From Streptomyces roseochromogenus subsp. oscitans DS 12.976 (GTDB lineage Bacteria; Actinomycetota; Actinomycetes; Streptomycetales; Streptomycetaceae): a DNA stretch of 28,537 nt. The position numbers were made by a program, and so were the translations under genes. Location: contig NZ_CM002285.1 in NCBI RefSeq assembly GCF_000497445.1, forward strand, positions 4,695,333-4,723,869. Reading direction: 5' to 3'. Shown here in pieces: positions 22,251-28,537 of the stretch. Under the pieces are notes generated by a model. That model worked only from the letters and a program-made list of their open reading frames with translations. It was not told the DNA's origin and did no database searches. How positions within the stretch are numbered: the stretch's first letter is position 1; each line of letters starts with the position of its first letter.

Positions 22251-23726
22251 ATGGGTGAGGTCTTCGCCGGACGGTACGAGCTGGCCGACCCGATCGGACG
22301 CGGTGGCGTGGGCGCCGTATGGCGCGCCTGGGACCACCGCCGACGGCGCTATGTGGCCGCCAAGGTGCTCCAGCAGCGTGACGCCCACTCCCTGCTGCGC
22401 TTCGTCCGCGAGCAGGCCCTGCGGATCGATCACCCGCATGTCCTCGCCCCGGCCAGCTGGGCCGCCGACGACGACAAGGTGCTCTTCACCATGGACCTGG
22501 TCGGCGGCGGCTCACTGGTCCATCTCGTCGGCGACTACGGCCCCCTGCCGCCCGCGTTCGTGTGCACCCTGCTCGACCAGCTCCTGTCCGGTCTCGCCGC
22601 CGTCCACGCCGAGGGCGTCATCCACCGGGACATCAAGCCCGCCAACGTCCTCCTCGAAGCCACCGGAACCGGCCGGCCCCGGCTGCGGCTGTCCGACTTC
22701 GGCATCGCCATGCGGCTCGGCGAACCCCGGCTGACGGAGACCAACCTCGTGGTGGGCACGCCGGGTTATCTCGCGCCCGAGCAGATGCTCGGCTGCGAAC
22801 CCGACTTCCCCGCCGACCTGTTCGCCGCGGGCCTGGTCGCTCTGTATCTCCTCGAAGGCGCCAAGCCCGACGCCAAGGCGCTCGTGGAGTACTTCGCGGA
22901 CCACGGGACGCCCGGGCCGCCCAAGGGCATCCCGGAGCCGCTCTGGCAGGTCGTCGCGACCCTGCTCCAGCCCGACCCGGACGCGCGCTTCCGCACCGCC
23001 ACGGGTGCGCGCAAGGCCCTCGCCGCCGCCGTGGAACTCCTGCCGGAGCCCGAACCCGACGACGAACTGATCGAGATATTCGACCAACTCGGGCCACTCC
23101 CACCCGGGTTCGCCCCCGACGGCCCCCTCAAGCGGGCCTCCGGAGTGGCCCTGGAACTGGTCGAGCCGGTCGAGGGCGCGGATACGACGTCGGCGCCGGA
23201 TACCGACCTCGGCCTCGACCCCGACCCCGACCTCGATTCCGGCACGGATTCGCACGCCGCCCCGGGCACCGGCTCCCTCTCGGACACCGGCAGCTTCCGT
23301 CTCCCGCCTCCTCAAGAGCCCTCCACCCCCGAGCCGTACCCCCCACAGCCACCCCAGCACGCCACCGCTGCCTCCCCGTACCCCCCGTACGTCCAGCAGC
23401 CCCAGCCCCCTTCGGAACCCCCCTCCCAACTCCCGTCTCACCAGCCGTACTTCTTCCCCCACACCCCCACCCCGAGCGCGATGACAGGGCATCGCGTCGA
23501 TCCCTCCACCGCCTCGTACACCACCCAGGACGCGCAGGTTCCGCCTCCGCCCCCGCCCCCGCCTCAGTCGACCTCCGGCGCGCCCGCGCAACGGCACAGG
23601 GCGAGCCGGTCGCGCCGGGCGGGCCGGAGTCGGCGGGCCGGGCCGCCGGCCAAGGTGGCGATCCCGATGCTGCTGCTGGCGCTGGCCTGTTACGCGGTGG
23701 GCTTCTGGGCGTTCACCCGCGTCTGA
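22251..23726 (+). CDS. Eukaryotic-type Ser/Thr protein kinase, membrane-anchored
   Basis: This 491-aa protein starts at ATG 22251. The kinase domain (about 8-265) has the glycine loop IGRGGVGAVW (15-24), Lys38 in AAKVL, HRDIKPAN (125-132), DFGIA (149-153) and GTPGYLAPEQ (169-178), so it should be active. It is followed by an acidic stretch, a long Pro/Gln-rich linker (about 340-450), an Arg-rich segment and a single C-terminal membrane helix (about 468-488) that ends the protein. There is no extracellular PASTA domain, so it cannot sense peptidoglycan in the PknB way. Its 3' end overlaps the convergent secreted-protein gene by 37 bp. Confidence 0.93.
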   Translation: MGEVFAGRYELADPIGRGGVGAVWRAWDHRRRRYVAAKVLQQRDAHSLLRFVREQALRIDHPHVLAPASWAADDDKVLFTMDLVGGGSLVHLVGDYGPLPPAFVCTLLDQLLSGLAAVHAEGVIHRDIKPANVLLEATGTGRPRLRLSDFGIAMRLGEPRLTETNLVVGTPGYLAPEQMLGCEPDFPADLFAAGLVALYLLEGAKPDAKALVEYFADHGTPGPPKGIPEPLWQVVATLLQPDPDARFRTATGARKALAAAVELLPEPEPDDELIEIFDQLGPLPPGFAPDGPLKRASGVALELVEPVEGADTTSAPDTDLGLDPDPDLDSGTDSHAAPGTGSLSDTGSFRLPPPQEPSTPEPYPPQPPQHATAASPYPPYVQQPQPPSEPPSQLPSHQPYFFPHTPTPSAMTGHRVDPSTASYTTQDAQVPPPPPPPPQSTSGAPAQRHRASRSRRAGRSRRAGPPAKVAIPMLLLALACYAVGFWAFTRV

Positions 23727-25129
23727 ACCCGCCGTGCCGTCACTGTCCAGACGGCGAGCACCAGCAGCAGCACGGTCCCCGAGCCGATCCCGCCGATCGC
23801 GACGAGCTTCATCCCGGAGCCGCCCCCGCCCCCGGTGCTCCCGGTACCCCCCGTGCTCCCGGTGAGCGCCGCCGCCCGGTCGGGCCCGGTGAGCGTGAAC
23901 GCGTCCCCCGGCACGGGCCGCCCGGCGTACTGCGGCCCCGCGTGCGCCCGCCCGGCCACCCGGACTCGCAGCGTCACACCGAACGGACCTCGCCCGTACA
24001 GGCCGGTCAGCTGCTCGCTGAGATGCAGGACCAGGTAGTAGTCGCCGGCGAAGCGGACCGAGGTCACGCCGGCGGGAGCCGCGTAGCGGTTGGCGTAGTC
24101 CACCGGCGGGGGCGGTGCGAGTACGGCGGGTTTCCGGATGCCGGTGTAGCCGAGGGCGGCGTCCTCGACATAGCCGCGGACGGGGTTGTAGAGCGAGAGA
24201 TTCAAGGCACCGCCGACATACCCGTGCCCCGAGGCACCGTCCAGCTCGGCGGAGGCGTTCAGTTGCCGGCCCCAGTCGACCGGCACCTTGTAGAACCGGG
24301 TCTCACCGGGCACGAGGCCGGTCCGCCACACTCCTTGGCCCAGCGGGCGGGCCGAGGCGAAACCGGTGCCGCCGGAGGCGTCGCGGGGCGTACCGCCGAG
24401 CGGCTCGGGGGTGGCGGAGTCCCAGGTCTGCGGCGCGGAGGTGGCCCCGGCCCGGGCCGGGCGCGGTTCGGTGGCGGGCGCGATCTCCAGGCCCCAGCGC
24501 TGTGCCGGGCCCGACGTACCGGAGCCCTCGGCGTCGAGGCGCTGGACGAGCACGTAGTACGGCCCCTTGCCCTGGCACAGCGTCTTGCCCGCCTCCCTCA
24601 GTCCCAGCGCGGTGACCGGGCGTGGGCTCAGGCCCGCCCCGAAACGGGCGGCGGCGTAGCCGCAGGGCGTGCCGTGCGCGTCCTGGACCGACACCCTGAT
24701 GCCGTCGGTGGCGGAGACGGTGGCGTTCGCCGGGGGTACGGCGGTGACGGGGACGTACGCCGTGTCGGCGGCGGTGAGGTCGAGCCGGTAGTAGAGCCTG
24801 CCGTTCCTCGGCAGGGAGCTGCGGTAGATACGGCCGGGGTCCAGCCGTTCGGCCGTCGCCGGGTCCGACGCGCCCGCGACATCACGGGCGCCGGGCGCGA
24901 AGGCGTACGACCGCCCGTCCTCAGCGGCGGCCGCGGGCGCGGTCGCGGTACCGACCGTCGGCAGGACGAGCAGCGCGCACAGTCCCGACAGCACAACCGT
25001 CCGCACCGCACCGGCACCGAAGACCGCCCGCCGGCCGAGCCGCCCCTCCCGCCACCGCCACGCCGTACGTCGCCCTCGCCCCCGCACGTGCCGCCCTCCC
25101 CTGGTCGCACTCGCCGTACCGGACCACAT
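23690..25129 (-). CDS. Secreted hypothetical protein with C-terminal membrane anchor
   Basis: Up to 479 aa are read from ATG 25129; a later start is possible because the first 40 residues are Arg-rich. A signal peptide (about 44-68, VVLSGLCALLVLPTVGTATA) ends before AAAAEDGRSY. The exported body is beta-rich with pairs like RLYYRLDLTAADTAYVPV and ETRFYKVPVDWGRQLNAS, each resembling a jelly-roll-like module and suggesting an internal duplication. A Gly/Ser/Thr linker precedes a membrane helix (about 440-462) and a short basic tail, so it is surface-anchored. Function is unknown. Convergent overlap with the kinase gene suggests long association. Confidence 0.8.
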   Translation of the reverse strand: MWSGTASATRGGRHVRGRGRRTAWRWREGRLGRRAVFGAGAVRTVVLSGLCALLVLPTVGTATAPAAAAEDGRSYAFAPGARDVAGASDPATAERLDPGRIYRSSLPRNGRLYYRLDLTAADTAYVPVTAVPPANATVSATDGIRVSVQDAHGTPCGYAAARFGAGLSPRPVTALGLREAGKTLCQGKGPYYVLVQRLDAEGSGTSGPAQRWGLEIAPATEPRPARAGATSAPQTWDSATPEPLGGTPRDASGGTGFASARPLGQGVWRTGLVPGETRFYKVPVDWGRQLNASAELDGASGHGYVGGALNLSLYNPVRGYVEDAALGYTGIRKPAVLAPPPPVDYANRYAAPAGVTSVRFAGDYYLVLHLSEQLTGLYGRGPFGVTLRVRVAGRAHAGPQYAGRPVPGDAFTLTGPDRAAALTGSTGGTGSTGGGGGSGMKLVAIGGIGSGTVLLLVLAVWTVTARRVQTRVNAQKPTA

Positions 25130-25209
25130 GAACGCCTACAGCACCCGCCGGGCCCCCGCAACAGGAAGCGACATCTGGACACCGGGACACCCGGAGGGAC
25201 AACACAAAA

Positions 25210-25233
25210 CCCCGACCGCGCGGGCGGTCGGGG
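25210..25233 (-). terminator. Intrinsic terminator
   Basis: There is a 10-bp perfect GC-rich stem (25210-25219 with 25224-25233) and a 4-nt loop. On the minus strand it is followed by TTTTGTGTT, so it terminates the small gene at 25259-25387. Confidence 0.85.
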
Positions 25234-25258
25234 TCTGTTCAGATTCTGGTATCGGCAC

Positions 25259-25387
25259 TCACGAACCCGTGGGCACGGAGTCAGTCGCCTCCGTCCACAG
25301 ATCCTGCTCGGCGCGATCCGCCTGGATCTGGCGGTACACGAGGAGCCCGCCGATGGCGGCCAGTGCGACCAGGAGCAGCTTCTTCAC
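25259..25387 (-). CDS. 42-aa membrane-anchored small protein (Streptomyces conserved)
   Basis: GTG 25387 with GAGG 7 nt upstream gives a 42-aa protein. The N-terminal helix KKLLLVALAAIGGLLVYRQ is a membrane anchor or uncleaved signal, followed by QADRAEQDLWTEATDSVPTGS. The conserved-looking D-L-W-x-E-A-T-D ending is one I associate with small proteins near gyrA in Streptomyces. The function is unknown. A terminator follows directly. Confidence 0.75.
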   Translation of the reverse strand: MKKLLLVALAAIGGLLVYRQIQADRAEQDLWTEATDSVPTGS

Positions 25388-25451
25388 CGCGCGACCTCGT
25401 CTTTCCTTGACGTAGGGGACCTCTGGCGCCCGACTATACACACCGACCGAT

Positions 25452-25530
25452 ACCGATCGGTGATCTGCGCCGGACCCCAACTCCCGCCTCCGGCAGCGCA
25501 ATAGCCCTGGTCCGGCGCCGTTCCGATCGG
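25452..25530. promoter_or_regulatory. Paired CCGATCGG palindromes upstream of the 42-aa gene
   Basis: ACCGATCGGT (25452-25461) and TCCGATCGGA (25522-25531) are two perfect palindromes sharing the CCGATCGG core, 70 bp apart, each followed within a few bases by TGATC. The spacing is close to whole turns of DNA. They lie in the 350-bp interval between the 42-aa gene and the DUF6344-like gene, which otherwise contains no gene. Confidence 0.35.
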
Positions 25531-25736
25531 AGGGTGATCGCACCTCCACGGACCGTTACTTTGCTCCCTCTTCGCTCACCCTCACCAGCTTTTGGGAGTT
25601 TTCCGGCCCTCTTACCGCCATCCGGGTGGTGTTGATCTGAACATCGACGCGCCACGGGCGTCGGTCCACCACTTCGCGGCCCGCATACACATCATGAGGA
25701 AAGTACGCAAATCGCCCAACCCGAAAGTGAGGGGCC

Positions 25737-26087
25737 ATGACCCAGAACAAGGTCATGAACCTGTGGACCGCCATCGTCACCGCCTTCCTCGCGCTGTGCA
25801 CGGCGCTCGGACTCATCACCACCACGACCGCCACGACCGCGACGGCGGCACCTCAGCCCGAGAGCACCAGCACCCGCACCGGTACCGCACAGCGGACCGT
25901 CCCGACGATCCCGGCGCCACGCCACTGGGCCTGGTCCTATTCCAGGGCGCTGCCCCCCACGATGAAGCAACGCATCCGGGCCGAGGCCCACGGAAAGTCC
26001 CCGAGCTGCCGGCAACTCCCCCTCACCGACACCCCGGAGAGCGCGGCCGTTCCTGAACAACCCGCGGCGGCAAGACCCGACTGCTGA
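25737..26087 (+). CDS. DUF6344-like small exported protein
   Basis: This 116-aa protein starts at ATG 25737 with GTGAGGGG upstream. A signal peptide spans about residues 8-38 (LWTAIVTAFLALCTALGLI, then a Thr/Ala-rich segment ending ATAAPQPE). The mature part has the segment HWAWSYSRALPPTMKQRIRAEAHGKSPSCR, typical of the Streptomyces DUF6344 group as I recall it, and ends with a Cys. The function is unknown. It is followed by a strong terminator. Confidence 0.75.
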   Translation: MTQNKVMNLWTAIVTAFLALCTALGLITTTTATTATAAPQPESTSTRTGTAQRTVPTIPAPRHWAWSYSRALPPTMKQRIRAEAHGKSPSCRQLPLTDTPESAAVPEQPAAARPDC

Positions 26088-26163
26088 CCCCCCCAGCCTC
26101 CCCCTCGCAGTACCGCAACGTCTCGACACAGGGCGACTTGCGTACGCATCAGTCGAAACGAAC

Positions 26164-26193
26164 AGACCCCCGGCCGGGTTCGGCCGGGGGTCT
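26164..26193 (+). terminator. Intrinsic terminator, 12-bp stem
   Basis: AGACCCCCGGCC (26164-26175) pairs perfectly with GGCCGGGGGTCT (26182-26193) around a 6-nt loop. It lies 77 bp after the DUF6344-like gene. Confidence 0.8.
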
Positions 26194-26200
26194 TGCGCTG

Positions 26201-26307
26201 TTCCCACCCGCTGTTCCCACCGCTATTCCCGCCGCTATTCCCACCACTGTTCCCACCACTGTTCCCACCACTGTTCACCGCTGTCCCACCGCTGTCCCCA
26301 CCCACTG
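26201..26307. repeat. Degenerate 12-bp tandem repeat
   Basis: About nine units of TTCCCACCACTG-type sequence are present; three in a row (26238-26273) are identical. Read on the minus strand they encode a run of (N)SGG, but no gene is credible there. The array lies between a terminator and the glycosyltransferase gene. Confidence 0.85.
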
Positions 26308-26370
26308 TTGTCACCCAGGCGACATGACGGACACCATGGCGCACACACCCACGACGCTCCCGGAAAGGTG

Positions 26371-27150
26371 GTGAGCGCTGCCGTGTCCCGGCGTGTCACC
26401 GTCATCACCGCTGTTCACGGCCCGTCCGCGCGCTTCCTGCCGGAGGCCCACGCCTCCCTGTGCGAGCAGCGGCTGCCCGGCGGCTGGGAGTGGGAATGGG
26501 TGATCCAGCAGGACGGCACGACGGACGAGGTCCGCGCGTACGTCCCGGACGACGCGCGCGTGAGCTTCGGTCAGGGCCGGCCGGGCGGGCCCGGAGTCGC
26601 CCGTACGATCGCGCTGGCGCGCGCCGGGGGCGCGTATGTGAAGGTCCTGGACGCCGACGACCGGCTCACGCCGGGCGCGCTGGCCCGCGATCTGGCCGTG
26701 CTGGAGACGGACCGCACCGTCGGCTGGACGACGTCCCGGGCCCTCGACCTGCTGCCCGACGGCTCCACGGCCGGTTTCCCCGGCGACCCGGACGACGGTC
26801 CGCTCGACCGCGGCTCCGTGCTCGATCACTGGAAGCGGAACGACTTTCGTGCACCGGTCCATCCGGCGACCCTGTGCGTCCGGCGGGAGCTGCTCGTCGC
26901 ACTCGGCGGCTGGATGGCCCTGCCCGCCTCCGAGGACACGGGCCTGCTGCTGGCGCTGGACGCGGTGAGCCGCGGCTGGTTCTCGGCGGAGGCCGGCCTG
27001 CTGTACCGCAAGTGGGACGGCCAGGTCACGGGCCAGGCGTCCCACGTCGACCCCGTCGAACGAGCGGCCCGTACGACGGTCACCGAGGCCCGTGCCCGCG
27101 CCCTGTCCGACCTCGGGTGGACCTACCCGGCCGGCGCACGCACTCCCTGA
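26371..27150 (+). CDS. Family 2 glycosyltransferase
   Basis: This protein has about 259 aa from GTG 26371; GTG 26383 is equally possible, and GGAAAGG lies at 26362-26368. It has a GT-A fold: VTVITAVHGPSARFLPEA at the N-terminus, WEWVIQQDGTTDEV (first Asp), PGVARTIALARAGGAYVKVLDADDRL with the DxD-like LDADD motif near residue 93, and a C-terminal acceptor part (GGWMALPASEDTGLLLAL with the ED motif). There is no membrane helix, so it is cytoplasmic. It would transfer a sugar from a nucleotide donor to an unknown acceptor. Seemingly core genome. Confidence 0.87.
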   Translation: MSAAVSRRVTVITAVHGPSARFLPEAHASLCEQRLPGGWEWEWVIQQDGTTDEVRAYVPDDARVSFGQGRPGGPGVARTIALARAGGAYVKVLDADDRLTPGALARDLAVLETDRTVGWTTSRALDLLPDGSTAGFPGDPDDGPLDRGSVLDHWKRNDFRAPVHPATLCVRRELLVALGGWMALPASEDTGLLLALDAVSRGWFSAEAGLLYRKWDGQVTGQASHVDPVERAARTTVTEARARALSDLGWTYPAGARTP

Positions 27151-27196
27151 ACTACCGCCTGAGCACGTCGAGTTACTTTCCGAGTACGTTGAGTCA

Positions 27197-27382
27197 TCAC
27201 CTGAGCGCGATCGCCTGCGACGGGCACTTCTCGACCGCTTCCAGAACCCGCGGGTCGTCGGCGGCCTCCTCCCGGCCGGGCCGTACGACGCCGTATCCGT
27301 CCTCGAACGCGAACACGTCCGGCGCCCGGTGCGCGCACTCGGCGGAGCCGTAGCACAGCGAGCGGTCGACGGAGACCTTCAT
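27197..27382 (-). CDS. 3Fe-4S ferredoxin
   Basis: This 61-aa protein starts at ATG 27382 with GGAGGG upstream. Cys10, Cys16 and Cys53 (CYGSAEC and KCPSQAI) are the three ligands. The position between Cys10 and Cys16 that is Cys in 4Fe-4S proteins is not Cys, so a [3Fe-4S] cluster is expected. This is the class that donates electrons to cytochrome P450s in Streptomyces. No P450 gene lies in the window. Confidence 0.93.
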   Translation of the reverse strand: MKVSVDRSLCYGSAECAHRAPDVFAFEDGYGVVRPGREEAADDPRVLEAVEKCPSQAIALR

Positions 27383-27459
27383 ACGCCCTCCAGCCCTAGA
27401 CGGTGGCTTCCAGGACGTCACTGCCCGGCGAACCGCACTCCGAACCGGACCCGTGCGCG

Positions 27460-27942
27460 CTACCCCTGCCCGCCGGCAACCGAGAGCCAGTGGGCCACCC
27501 GGCGGACCGTCGGCTCGTCGAGCAGCTCGGCCATGGTCCGTACCGCCTCGCCGTCCTCGGCGCTCAGGTCGTACAGGCCCGCCTTGCTCAGACCGGCCAG
27601 GAGGACCTGGTGCCGGCGGCCCGTCATGCGTTCCGCCAGCTTGGCCGGCGCACCGGCGCCGGGCGCGGGCGGGTCGGCGGGGGCAGGGGCGGTTTCCCTC
27701 GCGGCCGGAGCGTCGTAGAGGTGCCAGGCGCCGCCGGCGTCGTCTTCGGGCCCCCACAGCGCGACCGTCACCTCCTCACCGCGCGCCCGCACGGTCTGCG
27801 TCATGTCGCCGACGGCGTACAGCACCGGAGCCCGGTCAGGGGACTCGGCGCCCACCGTCCAGGAATTCTGGTCAGCCCGGTGGAACATCGCGACCCAGCG
27901 CGGAGCACCGGGCGGTGGCGGGCACGGGGGACGTTTCTGCAT
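27460..27942 (-). CDS. Hypothetical protein, 160 aa
   Basis: This protein starts at ATG 27942 with GAAGGGG 8 nt upstream; ATG 27951 is an alternative. The N-terminal half (about 12-80) has beta-strand character with PRWVAMFHRADQNSWTV and VTVALWGPEDDAGGAWHLY. An Ala/Pro linker (about 82-102) follows, and then a helical C-terminal half (LAERMTGRRHQVLLAGLSKA, then EAVRTMAELLDEPTVRRVAHWL). There is no signal peptide. I recognise it only as a Streptomyces-type conserved protein. It follows the ferredoxin locus in the same direction. Confidence 0.75.
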   Translation of the reverse strand: MQKRPPCPPPPGAPRWVAMFHRADQNSWTVGAESPDRAPVLYAVGDMTQTVRARGEEVTVALWGPEDDAGGAWHLYDAPAARETAPAPADPPAPGAGAPAKLAERMTGRRHQVLLAGLSKAGLYDLSAEDGEAVRTMAELLDEPTVRRVAHWLSVAGGQG

Positions 27943-27957
27943 GGCACACACCCCTTC

Positions 27958-28011
27958 GGGAACAGGACGCTCACCCCTGCGGGAACAGGACGCTCACCCC
28001 CGCGGGAACAG
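27958..28011. repeat. 23-bp tandem repeat, 2.3 copies
   Basis: Two 23-bp units (27958-27980 and 27981-28003, one base different) plus the first 8 bases of a third (28004-28011) stand directly upstream of the 160-aa gene. Confidence 0.85.
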
Positions 28012-28160
28012 CCGGCGGAGGGGACCGTATCTGACGGTTCATCAGATGACCAGGGTCCGCCCGGACCGACCCGTGCTTCTGGTCTCTTCACGGCCGGCGT
28101 GGCACCCTGCCCGCACCCCGGAGCGGGGAGCGGTGTCGTCCCGGACGAGGGAGGCCGAGG

Positions 28161-28537
28161 ATGAGCGAACAGGAAGCAGCAACAGCCGCCGGAGTGATCA
28201 CGGAGGCCGAGGCGCTGCGCAGGCTCCACGGGGCCCGCGCGCGCAGCGCCTACGACCGTGCGGTCGCCGCGTGCCGATACGCCGGTGTCGGCCAGGACCA
28301 GGCCGAGGTCGTTCCAAGGGACCCCGTCGGCCGGGCCGCCAACGCGCTGCGGCTGTCGGCCAAGTCCCTCGCCGCGCTGACCGCGTCCGGCCCGGACCCT
28401 GCGGCGGACGCCCGCTGCGCCCGCAACGCCGCGGCCACCGCGGCACTGGCCGCCCAGCTGGCCGCGGCACGGGACGGCGACACCACGCCCTCGGCCACCC
28501 CCTCGGCCACGACATCCGTCACGGCATCGGCCACGAC
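28161..28537 (+). CDS. Hypothetical protein, 3' end cut by window edge
   Basis: ATG 28161 follows a GAGGGAGGCCGAGG site. At least 125 residues are visible and the frame is open to the last base. It is Ala-rich and helical (EAEALRRLHGARARSAYDRAV, then AANALRLSAKSLAALTASG, then a TAALAAQLAAARDG helix) and then runs into a Thr/Ser/Ala-rich repeat of PSAT units, typical of a linker. It is probably a longer Streptomyces hypothetical protein. No family can be given. Confidence 0.65.
   Translation, partial: MSEQEAATAAGVITEAEALRRLHGARARSAYDRAVAACRYAGVGQDQAEVVPRDPVGRAANALRLSAKSLAALTASGPDPAADARCARNAAATAALAAQLAAARDGDTTPSATPSATTSVTASAT

Noticed and set aside
22562..25504. Very long open frame (980 codons) on the + strand
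   Set aside because: It runs over the kinase gene in another frame and antisense to the secreted-protein gene. Its translation is Arg/Pro/Gly-rich without domains, a usual shadow in high-GC DNA.
25937..26344. Minus-strand ORF with (NSGG)n repeats
   Set aside because: It covers the DUF6344-like gene antisense and gets its repeats from the 12-bp array; no ribosome site or domain.
1..28537. CRISPR array or rRNA genes
   Set aside because: No regularly spaced repeats with unique spacers and no rRNA sequence were seen; the tandem repeats present have no spacers.

Overview
The window is high-GC DNA with codon use, start codons (many GTG, one TTG) and Shine-Dalgarno sites typical of Streptomyces or a close relative. 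The right third (about 21.2-28.5 kb) looks like conserved chromosome: a tRNA-Ala(TGC), an HTH protein, a membrane Ser/Thr kinase, a secreted hypothetical, a tiny membrane protein, a DUF6344-like exported protein, a family 2 glycosyltransferase, a 3Fe-4S ferredoxin and two hypothetical genes. From memory of Streptomyces gene order (not checked) this resembles a region near the origin. Everything left of the tRNA 3' end (1-21.17 kb) is accessory biosynthetic DNA, which fits insertion beside a tRNA gene, although no integrase is present.

Region 1 (1-8.8 kb): one co-directional, mostly translationally coupled operon. It holds a type II ketosynthase (5' end outside the window), its chain-length-factor partner, an alpha/beta hydrolase, a DsbA-fold 2-hydroxychromene-2-carboxylate-isomerase-like protein, an unrecognised 57-aa peptide, an aldehyde dehydrogenase, a LuxR-type regulator, a DUF4188 protein and a hotdog thioesterase. 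A strong hairpin separates it from a convergent second HTH regulator and a MarR regulator. No ACP, ketoreductase or dehydratase is in view, so the pathway must continue to the left.

Region 2 (8.8-10.8 kb): remnants of an IS1380-type and an IS110-type transposase, a Uma2-family nuclease-like gene, and about 560 bp of non-coding DNA whose short motifs recur next to the tRNA at 21.1 kb.

Region 3 (10.8-13.6 kb, minus strand): a complete lasso-peptide cassette in the order A-C-B1-B2. The precursor (53 aa, 13413-13574) is short and easily missed. It has a full YxxPx(V)xxxGxFxxxT leader and a predicted core GGYGKYREAGIGRFEA with a Gly1-Glu8 ring.

Region 4 (13.9-20.7 kb): a DUF5132-like protein and a hypothetical protein, then a locus I cannot match to any described system. 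A divergent class I isoprenoid-synthase-like protein is divergently transcribed from a 32-aa acidic peptide with one Trp. That peptide is followed by a perfect 12-bp hairpin, a prolyl oligopeptidase and an HMA-like/ABC exporter fusion. The logic resembles a secreted, processed and perhaps prenylated peptide (a ComQ/ComX analogy), and it is the best candidate here for an undescribed system. The exporter may also serve the lasso peptide, whose cassette has none.

The flanks at about 10.53-10.64 kb and 21.09-21.16 kb share three short exact motifs and may mark the ends of an inserted segment carrying both peptide loci.
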